Assembly: GCF_001482405.1 (NCBI RefSeq)
Contig: NZ_LPXO01000002.1
Span: forward strand, 62,001-126,000
Length of the DNA stretch: 64,000 nucleotides
From: Pseudoponticoccus marisrubri
GTDB taxonomy: Bacteria; Pseudomonadota; Alphaproteobacteria; Rhodobacterales; Rhodobacteraceae
Direction: 5' to 3'
The notes beneath the pieces are model-generated. The model saw nothing but the letters and a program-made list of their open reading frames with translations. It had not been told where the DNA came from and searched no databases. The position numbers and the translations under genes are program-made. Each line of letters starts with the position of its first letter. Positions within the stretch are counted from its first letter, which is position 1. This document shows, in pieces, positions 17,349-25,736 of the stretch.

Positions 17349-17651
17349 ATGGGGGACAAGACCCTGACGCGGATGGATCTGAGCGAAGCGGTGTTCCGCG
17401 AGGTCGGCCTGTCGCGCAACGAAAGCGCCGAACTGGTCGAGGCCGTTCTGCAACACATGTCCGACGCGCTGGTCGATGGCGAGCAGGTCAAGATCTCGTC
17501 CTTCGGCACGTTTTCCGTGCGCGAGAAGGCCGCGCGGGTCGGCCGCAATCCCAAGACCGGGGAAGAGGTGCCGATCCAGCCCCGCCGCGTCCTGACCTTC
17601 CGCCCGTCGCACCTCATGAAGGACCGCGTCGCGGCCGGCAACAAGCGCTGA
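17349..17651 (+). CDS. ihfA: Integration host factor subunit alpha
   Basis: DNA-bending protein of the HU/IHF family, 100 residues. The core is [33 protein letters not shown], including the beta-arm [16 protein letters not shown] precedes the ATG. The merR-type gene starts ten bases after the stop, the normal alphaproteobacterial order. Confidence 0.96.
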   Translation: MGDKTLTRMDLSEAVFREVGLSRNESAELVEAVLQHMSDALVDGEQVKISSFGTFSVREKAARVGRNPKTGEEVPIQPRRVLTFRPSHLMKDRVAAGNKR

Positions 17652-17661
17652 GGGCCCGTCC

Positions 17662-18573
17662 ATGCCCAAATCCCCCGATGCGTTCCGCACCATCTCCGAA
17701 GTGGCGGAGTGGCTGGAGACCCCGGCCCATGTGCTTCGTTTCTGGGAAAGCAAGTTCACGCAGGTCAAGCCGGTCAAGCGCGCCGGCGGCCGGCGCTACT
17801 ACCGTCCCGCCGACATGGAGTTGCTGGGCGGCATCAAGAAATTGCTGCACGATGACGGGATGACCATCAAGGGCGTGCAGAAGATCCTGCGCGAACAGGG
17901 CGTGCGGCATGTCTCGGCCCTGTCGCAGATGTCGGTCGATGGCGAGGCGTCCGACAAGCCGCGCGAGGGCGAGCTGATCGAGGATGCGCCCTATGCCGAG
18001 GTCGAGATCGACGAGACCGCGCATGGCGCCGTGGTCGCCTTCCCCGGCGAGACTCGAACCGCCCCGCAGGAGATTCCCCAGGACATGGCGACGGAGGACA
18101 GCGTGACAGGGCAATCCGACGAAACGCCCGAGGAGACACCGGCAGAGGCTGTGCCGGACAAGGCAAAGCCCGAAGACGCGGCATCGGTGGAGGACGAGAC
18201 GGTCACGGCTGCTGACGAGACGTCCGAACCGGCTGCCGAAGAAGGCCCCGCCGAGGCGATGGCAGAGGTCGCCAGCGACGCGCCGACCGAGACCGCTACG
18301 GGCGAGGATCCTGCCCCGGCCGAGCAGCCTGCCGAAGCGGCCGCCAGCGAGTCGGACGGCGAGTCAGACGGCGCACCGGCCGAGACGGACCCCGAAACAC
18401 CGGCCGAGATCGTCGTGTCCCTGCCCGAACCCGCGGAATTTCCGGCGCACGGGCCCCTTACCCTGCTGGCGCGGCTCGACCGGGTGCCGCCCGAAAAGGC
18501 CCGCGCCCTTGCCGCCCGCCTGCCCGATCTGCGCGCACAGGTCGAACGTCTTTCGGCACCGCTTTCGCGCTGA
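17662..18573 (+). CDS. MerR-family regulator with long acidic tail
   Basis: Protein of 303 residues. Residues about 8-80 are a MerR winged helix: [25 protein letters not shown], then [34 protein letters not shown]. The usual effector domain is missing. Instead residues about 105-255 are a low-complexity Glu/Asp/Ala/Pro/Thr linker, and a short conserved-looking C-terminus follows ([28 protein letters not shown]). It is cotranscribed with ihfA. No Cys ligand cluster for metal sensing is visible, so a metal-sensing role is unlikely. Confidence 0.85.
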   Translation: MPKSPDAFRTISEVAEWLETPAHVLRFWESKFTQVKPVKRAGGRRYYRPADMELLGGIKKLLHDDGMTIKGVQKILREQGVRHVSALSQMSVDGEASDKPREGELIEDAPYAEVEIDETAHGAVVAFPGETRTAPQEIPQDMATEDSVTGQSDETPEETPAEAVPDKAKPEDAASVEDETVTAADETSEPAAEEGPAEAMAEVASDAPTETATGEDPAPAEQPAEAAASESDGESDGAPAETDPETPAEIVVSLPEPAEFPAHGPLTLLARLDRVPPEKARALAARLPDLRAQVERLSAPLSR

Positions 18574-18604
18574 ACAAGGGGCTGCATTTTTCCGCGACAG
18601 GGGG

Positions 18605-18632
18605 TTGCCCCTGCCGGTAATTTCGATATGAC
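18605..18632 (+). promoter_or_regulatory. Candidate tRNA-Pro promoter
   Basis: TTGCCC (18605-18610) and TATGAC (18627-18632) with a 16-base spacer lie just before tRNA-Pro. The -35 overlaps a small CAGGGG..CCCCTG dyad that might end the merR transcript. Confidence 0.4.
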
Positions 18633-18645
18633 ACCCTTCACAAGT

Positions 18646-18722
18646 CGGGCTATGGCGCAGCCTGGTAGCGCGTCCGTCTGGGGGACGGAAGGTCGCAGGT
18701 TCGAGTCCTGCTAGCCCGACCA
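18646..18722 (+). tRNA. tRNA-Pro (GGG)
   Basis: A 77-base cloverleaf with acceptor CGGGCTA/TAGCCCG, anticodon loop CTGGGGG (anticodon GGG), T-arm GCAGGTTCGAGTCCTGC and encoded CCA. Confidence 0.96.
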
Positions 18723-18873
18723 ATACACGACCGACACGACATGACGTGTGTCACCGGTCACGACTTGTCGAAACACAGCGTTTTCGTCTCTCCCCTTCGA
18801 TACAATTTGACCAATACCGGCAGTCTTCTAGACTTGCGCGCGGCGCGGGGCCGGAACGGGCGCGACCGCGGCC

Positions 18874-20505
18874 ATGCCCGAACCCGCGTCCGGAGCCGTC
18901 GCCATGCCGCAATCCCAGTCGCAGTATTTCTTCGGCAACTCGCTGGTGACCTTTGCCGAGGGCGGCGCGCAGACCAATGTGCCGGTCTGGATGGACCGGA
19001 TGGCCGAGGCCGATGGCAACAGCTATGCCGCCTCGGGCAGTTTCGGCTTCCTGCGCAGCTTTGCGGACCAGCCGGCCCCGGCCGATCAATGGGGCTTTGC
19101 CGGGGTCGACCCGGCCTGGGACAGCGGGGCCGAGAGCTTTGCCGAGGCCGAGTTCGACACGGTCCTGATCACCCCGGCCAATTTCATCCAGGACCAGGCA
19201 CCCACGGCCGATTACGCGCAGGACAGCCGCAGCCCGCTGGAGGCGACACTGGATATCGTGGGTGACGTGACCGCCGCGCAACCCGCAGCGCAGGTTCTGA
19301 TCTACGAAGGCTGGGCCGATCTGGGCCCGTTCGGCGACTTTCCCCCGTCCGACGCGGACCTGGCCGAGTACCACGCCTTCAACAGCGGGCCCTATCACGA
19401 CTGGTACGTGGCATTGGTCGAGGCGGTGAATACCGCAGACCCCGATGCCGATGCGCAGCTGCTGCCCGTGGGCTCGATCCTGTCGGAGGTGATGACGACC
19501 ACGCTGGCCGACCTGCCGGTCGAGGTGTTCTTCGTCGACAGCGCGCCGCACGGGACCGAGACGACCTATTACCTCGCCGCGATGATCACCTACCAGGGCA
19601 GCTATGGCAGCCCGCCGCCCCTGCCCGCCGATCTGCCCGACACGATCCACCCTGCGGTGGCCGAACGGTATGACGAGATCAACGCCGTGATCACATCCGG
19701 GCTGGAGGAGGCCGGGTTCGAGATCTCTGCAGCCGGGAGCGTGTCCGAGGCGGGCGCAACGGAAGCCTCGGATGAGGCGGAGGAGCCCGACGACGAGGCC
19801 CCCGACACGGCCGCAGATACCGAGGCACCCGATCCTGACCCGGAGCCGGATGACGCGGCCGAGACACCCGAACAGGGGTCCGGGTCCGAGGCGGATACGC
19901 CGGAGCCTTTGCCGAATGACGTGCCGGAGGGTGCTGGAACGCCCGACCCCGTGACGCCCGACCCTGCGCCGTCTGAGGACCTGGAGGAGGTCTCATCGCC
20001 TCCCTTGGCAGATGACCCCACCGAGGAGACGCCAGCGCAGGAGACTCCTGCGCCTGCAGATCCCGAACCCGCCGCGCAATCGGCGCCGCAGGACCCGGAG
20101 ACGGACGAGTCTCCGGCAGAAACACCCATGACACCCGTCGCCGAGGAGCCGGCCGCGCAGATACCGGAAGCCGGGTCGGACCCGTTCGACGACGCGGCAG
20201 ACATGGTCGCCGCGATCGGCTTCGGCCCGCCGCAGGCGGCCAGCGCCTTGGGCGACTTCGGCAGCACCCCCACAGACCTGCAGGCGCTTCAGACCGCGCT
20301 GCCACCCGGGCTGCAGGAGGTCGCGGCACCCTACCTCGACAGGACCGGCGACGGGTTGCCGGACCATTTCCCGGCGCGGGTCGATGACCTGTCCGGCCCG
20401 CTCGGCGAGACCGGGCGCGAGATCCTGGCCGCGCTTACCCTGCCCGACCCGCCGGAGGACCCCGACGAGGACGAACCGGAGATCGAGGTGCCACCCTTCC
20501 TCTAG
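18874..20505 (+). CDS. SGNH-like protein with acidic Pro/Glu/Asp linker
   Basis: Protein of 543 residues, not a family I can name firmly. Residues about 15-280 look like an SGNH hydrolase: YFFGNSLVTF (block I Ser), VLITPANF (block III position), VLIYEGWAD and VFFVDSAPHGTET (Asp-x-x-His). Residues about 295-430 are low-complexity acidic, rich in Pro, Glu, Asp, Ala and Thr. Near the C-terminus DRTGDGLPDHF resembles a calcium-binding loop. No signal peptide is visible. Start is uncertain: ATG 18904 has GGAG eight bases upstream and may be the true one (533 residues). It follows tRNA-Pro. Confidence 0.7.
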   Translation: MPEPASGAVAMPQSQSQYFFGNSLVTFAEGGAQTNVPVWMDRMAEADGNSYAASGSFGFLRSFADQPAPADQWGFAGVDPAWDSGAESFAEAEFDTVLITPANFIQDQAPTADYAQDSRSPLEATLDIVGDVTAAQPAAQVLIYEGWADLGPFGDFPPSDADLAEYHAFNSGPYHDWYVALVEAVNTADPDADAQLLPVGSILSEVMTTTLADLPVEVFFVDSAPHGTETTYYLAAMITYQGSYGSPPPLPADLPDTIHPAVAERYDEINAVITSGLEEAGFEISAAGSVSEAGATEASDEAEEPDDEAPDTAADTEAPDPDPEPDDAAETPEQGSGSEADTPEPLPNDVPEGAGTPDPVTPDPAPSEDLEEVSSPPLADDPTEETPAQETPAPADPEPAAQSAPQDPETDESPAETPMTPVAEEPAAQIPEAGSDPFDDAADMVAAIGFGPPQAASALGDFGSTPTDLQALQTALPPGLQEVAAPYLDRTGDGLPDHFPARVDDLSGPLGETGREILAALTLPDPPEDPDEDEPEIEVPPFL

Positions 20506-20515
20506 CATGGATCGG

Positions 20516-20534
20516 CGCGCCCTTGCCGGGCGCG
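20516..20534 (+). terminator. Short GC hairpin after the SGNH-like gene
   Basis: CGCGCCC (20516-20522) and GGGCGCG (20528-20534) close a TTGCC loop. There is no T run, so termination is uncertain. Confidence 0.4.
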
Positions 20535-20597
20535 TATTCGGCTCTGGCGAGTGGGCGCGGCTCTGCCTATCCTCGGGCGCAGATCCGGAGGTTTTGC

Positions 20598-21020
20598 ATG
20601 CGTCGCTTCCTGTCCCTGACCCTTGCGCTTGGCCTGCTGGCCGGGCCCGCCCTGTCCAACCCGTGGGACCTGATCCAGCAGATCGGCTACAAGGAGACCG
20701 AGGCCAATGGCCGCTGGCGGGTCGAGAAGACCATCCCGCCCGAGCTGCGCGCCATGGCGCCGGATTTCCGGATCACCGGCTATTACGTCCCGGTGCAGGC
20801 GCAGGCGCGGGTGACGCAATTCCTGCTGGTGCCCGACCCGGCCGATTGCCCGTTCTGCGGCGAAAGCGGCTACGGGCCCACGCTGGAGGTCACGGCGCGG
20901 CGCGCCATGCCGGACATGCCCGAGGGCACGCGGATCACGCTGAAAGGCCGGCTGGCCATTGATGACAGCGACACGACCTATCGCGCGGTCATGCTGGAAA
21001 ACGCGGTGCTGGTCGACTGA
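20598..21020 (+). CDS. Small exported protein, DUF3299-like
   Basis: Periplasmic protein of 140 residues. The signal peptide is MRRFLSLTLALGLLAGPALS. The mature part has GYYVPVQAQARVTQFLLVPDPADCPFCGES, which recalls DUF3299 proteins (a FLLVP segment followed by Cys residues), and ITLKGRLAIDD. Function unknown. CGGAGG lies six bases before the ATG. It ends in a shared bidirectional terminator. Confidence 0.7.
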   Translation: MRRFLSLTLALGLLAGPALSNPWDLIQQIGYKETEANGRWRVEKTIPPELRAMAPDFRITGYYVPVQAQARVTQFLLVPDPADCPFCGESGYGPTLEVTARRAMPDMPEGTRITLKGRLAIDDSDTTYRAVMLENAVLVD

Positions 21021-21041
21021 GACCGCCCGCACCGGACATCA

Positions 21042-21069
21042 AAAGCCCCGGACCGCGGCCCGGGGCTTT
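21042..21069. terminator. Bidirectional terminator
   Basis: AAAGCCCCGG (21042-21051) and CCGGGGCTTT (21060-21069) form a ten-pair stem. T residues follow on both strands (TTTCC on plus, TTTTG on minus). It serves both the plus-strand small gene and the minus-strand BCCT gene. Confidence 0.85.
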
Positions 21070-21093
21070 CCTGTTTCACCGATCAGGTCGTGT

Positions 21094-22749
21094 TCAGAGC
21101 GCCTGGCGCTCGGCCTGAAGGCCGCGGAAGATGGCAAAGCACATCAGCAGCAGCACAATGGTGAAGGGCAGACCGGTCGAGATGACCATGGCCTGCAGAG
21201 AGGTCAGGCCGCCGCCCAGAAGCAGCGCGATGGCCACCATGCCCTCGAAGGTGCACCAGAACACCCGCTGCGGCACCGGCGCGTCGATCTTGCCGCCCGC
21301 GGTGATCGTGTCGATCACGAGGCTGCCGGAATCCGACGAGGTGACGAAGAACACGATCACCAGCACGATCGCCACGGTCGAGGTGATCGCCGTCAGCGGC
21401 AGCGCCTCGAGCATGCCGAAGAGCGACAGTTCCGGCTTGTAGGCGTCGATCACGTTGGCCTTGACCAGCGAGGCCTCGGGGTTGGCGATCATGTCGTTGA
21501 TCGCGGTGCCGCCGAAGACGGCCATCCAGAACACGCAGACGATGCTGGGGATGATCAGCACGCAGGTCACGAATTCCCGCACGGTGCGGCCGCGGCTGAC
21601 GCGCGCGATGAACATGCCGACGAAGGGCGACCAGCTGATCCACCAGGCCCAGTAGAAGGCCGTCCAGCCCTCGCGATAACCGTCATCCTCGCGCCCGAAC
21701 GGGTTGGACAGCGGCACGACCTCGGTGAAATAGGCGCCCAGCCCCATGACGAAATCGCCCAGAATCGTGACGGCCCCGGCCGCGAACAACACGAAGAGCA
21801 GCAGCGCCGCGGCGACCACCATGTTGATCTCGGACAGGATCTTCACGCCGCCATCAAGACCGCGCAGCACCGAGACCAGCGCAACCGCCGTGATGCCGAT
21901 GATCAGCAGCACCTGCGTCGTGACGCTTGTCGGGATGCCGTAGACGAAGTCCAGCCCGGCATTGGCCTGCTGCGCGCCGATCCCCAGCGAGGTGGCCAGG
22001 CCGAACAGCGTCGCGAAGACCGCCAGCGTGTCGATCGTGTGGCCCCACCAGCCCCAGACACGCTCTCCCAGGATCGGGTAGAAGGCCGAGCGGATCGAGA
22101 GCGGCAGGCCCTTGTTGTAGGAAAACAGCGCCAGCGACAGCGCCACCACGGCGTAGATCGCCCAGGGGTGCAGCGCCCAGTGATAGGAGGTCGCGGCCAG
22201 CGCCATGCGACGGGCTTCCTCGACATTGGCGGCGATGATCTGACCATCCTCGCCGAAGGGTCGCGCCGCGCCCAACGGCTCGTCGCCCCAGGGCGTGCCG
22301 AAGTAATAGGCGGGCTCGAGCACGCCGAAGAACATCAGGCCGATGCCCATGCCCGCGGCAAAGAGCATGGCGAACCAGCCCGGGTAGCCGTAATCCGGCG
22401 TCGCATCCGCCCCGCCCAGCCGGACCGAGCCCAGCGGCGTGACGATCAGCAGCAGGCAGAAGATGACGAAGACATTCGCCGCCAGCATGAAGAACCAGTC
22501 GAAGGTCGAGGTCAGCGCCGGGCGCAGCCAGCCGAAGAAGGTCTCGAACTGGCCGGGAAAGATCAACGCCGCGAAGACGAAGACCACCACCGACAGGCCC
22601 GAGATCATGAAGACCGGGTTGTGGATGTCCAGGCCGAAGGGCCCGATGCTCGTTTCGATATTGTCCTGACCGATCTCGTATTCGGTCTCGATGATGTCCG
22701 AGGCGCCTTCCGGCTGCGGAATGCCCTCGTCGTTTGTCGTATCGGCCAT
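21094..22749 (-). CDS. BCCT-family transporter (betaine/choline/carnitine type)
   Basis: Secondary transporter of 551 residues with about 12 membrane segments after a hydrophilic N-terminus. The BCCT core is clear: GWFAMLFAAGMGIGLMFFGVLEPAYYFGTP, HWALHPWAIYAVVALSLALFSYNKGLP, and the signature WTAFYWAWWISWSPFVGMFIARVSRGRTVREF. Substrate could be glycine betaine, choline, carnitine or DMSP. A UspA-type gene lies 51 bases upstream on the same strand, which suggests stress or osmotic regulation. Confidence 0.93.
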   Translation of the reverse strand: MADTTNDEGIPQPEGASDIIETEYEIGQDNIETSIGPFGLDIHNPVFMISGLSVVVFVFAALIFPGQFETFFGWLRPALTSTFDWFFMLAANVFVIFCLLLIVTPLGSVRLGGADATPDYGYPGWFAMLFAAGMGIGLMFFGVLEPAYYFGTPWGDEPLGAARPFGEDGQIIAANVEEARRMALAATSYHWALHPWAIYAVVALSLALFSYNKGLPLSIRSAFYPILGERVWGWWGHTIDTLAVFATLFGLATSLGIGAQQANAGLDFVYGIPTSVTTQVLLIIGITAVALVSVLRGLDGGVKILSEINMVVAAALLLFVLFAAGAVTILGDFVMGLGAYFTEVVPLSNPFGREDDGYREGWTAFYWAWWISWSPFVGMFIARVSRGRTVREFVTCVLIIPSIVCVFWMAVFGGTAINDMIANPEASLVKANVIDAYKPELSLFGMLEALPLTAITSTVAIVLVIVFFVTSSDSGSLVIDTITAGGKIDAPVPQRVFWCTFEGMVAIALLLGGGLTSLQAMVISTGLPFTIVLLLMCFAIFRGLQAERQAL

Positions 22750-22800
22750 ATGCGGCCTCCTCGTGTTGTTCGCGTTTCCTTGTTCCTGACCGGTCGCCGC

Positions 22801-23214
22801 CTAGCGCACGACCAGGACCGAGACCTTGGCATGCCCCGCGATCGTGCCGCCGTTGGAGGGCCAGATGTAATCCGTCACGTTCGGAATATGGCTGGCCATC
22901 ACCACGAGATCCGCGCCCGTCTCGTCCACCGCCTTGAGCAGCGTGGGATCGAGATCGACCGAGGGGTCGTGACTGGTCACGGCATGGGCCGTGGTGGTCA
23001 CGCCGCTGGCCTGACCCTGCTCGACCGCGAAGGCCTCGAGCTTTTTCGCGAATTCCTCGGGATTGTGCGCCACCGAGGTCGGCGTCGCCGCCGAGACCCC
23101 GACATATACGACTTCCGAGCCGTGCTGTTTGGCCATGTCGGCCGCGCAGGTCAGCGCCTTGTTCAGGCGGTCGACATGCGCAAGGTCGACAGGCACCATG
23201 ATGCGTTTGAACAC
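22801..23214 (-). CDS. Universal stress protein (UspA family)
   Basis: Single-domain UspA-fold protein of 137 residues. It opens with FKRIMVPVDLAHVDRLNKAL and ends with GADLVVMASHIPNVTDYIWPSNGGTIAGHAKVSVLVVR. The ATP-type GxxGx9GS motif is replaced by SNGGTIAGHAKVSV. The start is a GTG at 23214: GGGAG lies six bases upstream and the fold begins there. It leads the BCCT gene, a known pairing in which a UspA protein may modulate the transporter. Confidence 0.88.
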   Translation of the reverse strand: MFKRIMVPVDLAHVDRLNKALTCAADMAKQHGSEVVYVGVSAATPTSVAHNPEEFAKKLEAFAVEQGQASGVTTTAHAVTSHDPSVDLDPTLLKAVDETGADLVVMASHIPNVTDYIWPSNGGTIAGHAKVSVLVVR

Positions 23215-23378
23215 GTTCCACTCCCTTCGACTGCTGCGAACGGGCGGCGCCTGCGCGGGAGTCCGCGCGCCGTCCCTGTCCGCGTCCCCAAGGGGGCTGC
23301 CCGGGCGGCTGCCCCCGTTGTTACAGGCTAACCCGTATCGGGGTGGAACAGCAAACGGAGGCGGCGCGCCGAGGCCAA

Positions 23379-23445
23379 AAAACGACATTGACAAAGCATT
23401 GATACGTCATCGATTCTGACGCTCACCGCCACGAGATGTCGTTTT
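23379..23445. repeat. Widely spaced 10-base inverted repeat
   Basis: AAAACGACAT (23379-23388) and ATGTCGTTTT (23436-23445) are perfect inverted arms 47 bases apart in the uspA-acuI gap. The interior holds a TTGACA on the plus strand (23388-23393) but no clear gene. Confidence 0.5.
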
Positions 23446-23468
23446 CAGGCCATTGACGGCCACCACAG

Positions 23469-23493
23469 GGGGCGCAACCGGGCCGCGCCCCCG
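23469..23493 (-). terminator. GGGGGCGC-type hairpin after acuI
   Basis: GGGGGCGC (23469-23476) and GCGCCCCC (23486-23493) form an eight-pair stem with a nine-base loop, just past the acuI stop. No T run follows. Confidence 0.55.
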
Positions 23494-23501
23494 GCCCTGG
23501 C

Positions 23502-24497
23502 TCAGGCGTTCACGTCAACAACGACGCGGCCCTTCACCTGGCCTTTCAGGATGTCATGGCCCAATTGCGGAAGGTCGGCCAGCGTAGCCGGCTGGACCAT
23601 CTCCTCCAGCTTGTCCATCGGCAGGTCCTGCGCGATTCGCGCCCAGGCGCGGCGGCGCATCTCGACCGGTTGCAGCACGCTGTCGATGCCCAACAGGTTC
23701 ACGCCGCGCAGGATGAAGGGCGTGATCAGCGCGCCCTCGATCGCCGCCCCGCCGGCCAGGCCGATCGCCGCGACCGAGCTGCCGTATTTCATTTGCTTGA
23801 GCACGCGGCCCAGCATGGCGCCGGCCACCGCGTCCACGCAGCCCGCCCAGCGTTCGCTTTCCAGCGGCTTGCGGGTGACCTCGGTCAGTTCGTCGCGGGC
23901 GACGATCTGGCTGGCGCCAAGGCCGCGCAGATAATCCTCCTGCTCGGGCCGGCCGGTCACCGCGGCCACCTCGAAGCCCAGCTTGGCCAGGATCGCCACC
24001 GCGACCGAGCCGACCCCGCCGGCCGCGCCGGTGACCAGCACCGGGCCGTCTTTCGGTGTCATCGCGTGATCCTCAAGCGCCATCACCGCCAGCATCGCGG
24101 TGAAGCCGGCCGTGCCCACGGCCATGGCGGCGCGCGTGTCCAGCCCCTCGGGCAGCGGCACCAGCCAGTCGGCCTTGACCCGCGCCTTCTGCGCGTAGCC
24201 GCCCCAATGCGCCTCGCCCACGCGCCAGCCGGTCAGCACGACCTTGTCGCCGGGGCTGTAGCGGTCATCGCTCGAGGCCTCGACCGTGCCCGCGAAGTCG
24301 ATGCCCGGCACATGCGGGTAGTTGCGCACCAGCCCGCCGCCCGGCCCGATGCACAGCCCGTCCTTGTAGTTCACCGTGGAATACTCCACCGCGACCGTGA
24401 CCTCGCCCTCGGGCAGCCGCGCCTCGTCCAGCTCCTGGACCGCGGCATGGGTCTTGCCGCTCTCGGCGTCCTTTTCCACCAGCAATGCCTTGAACAT
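23502..24497 (-). CDS. acuI: Acrylyl-CoA reductase (AcuI/YhdH family)
   Basis: NADPH-dependent zinc-free MDR-type oxidoreductase, 331 residues, reducing acryloyl-CoA to propionyl-CoA; in roseobacters it detoxifies acrylate from DMSP. Family motifs: NYKDGLCIGPGGGLVRNYPHVPGIDFAGTVE, TAGFTAMLAVMALE, VLVTGAAGGVGSVAVAILAKLG and LLGIDSVLQP. The ATG at 24497 is preferred because AAGGAG sits nine bases before it and directly abuts the earlier ATG at 24506. No acuR or ddd gene is adjacent; DinB lies upstream. Confidence 0.88.
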   Translation of the reverse strand: MFKALLVEKDAESGKTHAAVQELDEARLPEGEVTVAVEYSTVNYKDGLCIGPGGGLVRNYPHVPGIDFAGTVEASSDDRYSPGDKVVLTGWRVGEAHWGGYAQKARVKADWLVPLPEGLDTRAAMAVGTAGFTAMLAVMALEDHAMTPKDGPVLVTGAAGGVGSVAVAILAKLGFEVAAVTGRPEQEDYLRGLGASQIVARDELTEVTRKPLESERWAGCVDAVAGAMLGRVLKQMKYGSSVAAIGLAGGAAIEGALITPFILRGVNLLGIDSVLQPVEMRRRAWARIAQDLPMDKLEEMVQPATLADLPQLGHDILKGQVKGRVVVDVNA

Positions 24498-24570
24498 GCC
24501 TGTCATCTCCTTCGATGTTGAGTGTCACGTGACGTGGGTCGGGGGTCGGTCGGGTTTGCCGGGGCCGCGC

Positions 24571-25089
24571 TCACAGCCACGGCCCGTCCTCCGGCATGAA
24601 GATCAGGTCGCTGACCGGTGCCTCGGCGCCCGCCGCCGTCAGCATGGCGTGGATCTGCCCGCGGTGATGCGCCTGGTGATTGAACATGTGCCCGATGCAG
24701 AGCCCGATCGGCTTGGCCACATCCGCGCCCATCACGCCGGAATACCAGCTGATCTGCCCGGCCAGGTCGACGGCGCGCAGCTTTTCGGCCCAGAGCAGCA
24801 GCGCGGCGTCGGTCTGGAAACGGCCGACCTCCCAGTCGCCGCGGCTCGTCACCAAGGCGGGGCTGTCGCCGATGCCGCCCTCCGGCAGTGTGGTTCCGGC
24901 GAGGCGCGACAGCCAGACCCGATCACCCCAGAGCAGATGGCTCGCGGTGCCGAGGATCGAGCCGAAGAACGCCCCCCGCTCGGCCCGCAGCGCCGCGTCA
25001 TCCAGCGTGGCAAAGGCCGCCTTGAGCTGACGGTTCTGCCACGCGTTGTAACGCGCCATGGTCACGCAATACTCCGGTGACAGGATCAT
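24571..25089 (-). CDS. DinB-family protein
   Basis: Four-helix-bundle DinB/DUF664-like protein of 172 residues, probably metal-binding; family members include mycothiol- or bacillithiol-dependent enzymes and proteins of unknown role. The three metal-ligand His are in TASHLLWGDRVW and MFNHQAHHRGQIH. The full N-terminus SPEYCVTMARYNAWQNRQL matches the family, so the start at 25089 is kept. Faces away from the response-regulator gene at 25334. Confidence 0.85.
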   Translation of the reverse strand: MILSPEYCVTMARYNAWQNRQLKAAFATLDDAALRAERGAFFGSILGTASHLLWGDRVWLSRLAGTTLPEGGIGDSPALVTSRGDWEVGRFQTDAALLLWAEKLRAVDLAGQISWYSGVMGADVAKPIGLCIGHMFNHQAHHRGQIHAMLTAAGAEAPVSDLIFMPEDGPWL

Positions 25090-25333
25090 CCGTCGGGTCC
25101 CCCTTCACATGTCTGCGCGCCCCATGCCCGCGGATGGCCTGCGCTGCAAGCCCCGCGCGGGTGTCGGCGTCAACTACGGGCAAGGTTGCAGAGCCGCGCG
25201 CCGAGGGCAACGCCCTTTCCGATCCGCGCACAATCTGCCCCGTTTCCGGTGAATTGGCGCGAAACTCTTAGGAATATGTCAAACCGGCTCTGGCACGCTG
25301 GCGGCGTGGGGTTCCCGAGGGGTGAGTTGCATC

Positions 25334-25723
25334 ATGACCAACACCACGCGTTGCTGCCTGATTGTCGAGGATGCCGAGGTCGACCGGCGCATGATGCGCC
25401 GCGTCTTCTCGCGCCAGTATCCGCGCATGCCGCTGCTCTTTGCCCACAGCCTGGCCGAGGCGCGGCACAAGCTGGCCACCGAACACGTCGCGATCATCTT
25501 TCTCGACAATGCGCTGCCCGACGGGCGCGGCGTGGATTTCGTGGCCGAACTGGCCGGCGATGCGCGCTTCCGCGCCCTGCCCGTCATTCTCGTCAGCGAC
25601 TGGCCGTCGCCCTTCATGTACGCCAAGGCACGCGCCGCCAATGTCCGGGCGATCTGGTCCAAGAGCGATTTCCGCGACGGCTCGGTCCGGCGCGCGGTGC
25701 GGACGCACGCCTTGTCGGCCTGA
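25334..25723 (+). CDS. Single-domain response regulator
   Basis: Stand-alone receiver, 129 residues, no output domain. Acidic pair and phospho-acceptor are present: CCLIVEDAEVDRRMMRRV and IIFLDNALPDGRG; the Ser and Lys of the active site are in ILVSDWPS and IWSKSDF. The ATG at 25334 follows GAGGGGTGAG; a GTG four codons earlier is possible. It is convergent with the large kinase gene (13-base gap), its likely partner. Its LDNxLPDG phospho-site closely resembles that of the receiver at 30600. Confidence 0.85.
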   Translation: MTNTTRCCLIVEDAEVDRRMMRRVFSRQYPRMPLLFAHSLAEARHKLATEHVAIIFLDNALPDGRGVDFVAELAGDARFRALPVILVSDWPSPFMYAKARAANVRAIWSKSDFRDGSVRRAVRTHALSA

Positions 25724-25736
25724 ACCGCACACGCGC

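Noticed and set aside
18646-20505. tRNA-Pro as attachment site for a genomic island
   Set aside because: No integrase, no direct repeat of the tRNA 3' end and no phage or mobile genes downstream.
20959-23331. Plus-strand open frame of 790 codons
   Set aside because: It is antisense to the BCCT and uspA genes and has low-complexity His/Arg/Asp composition.
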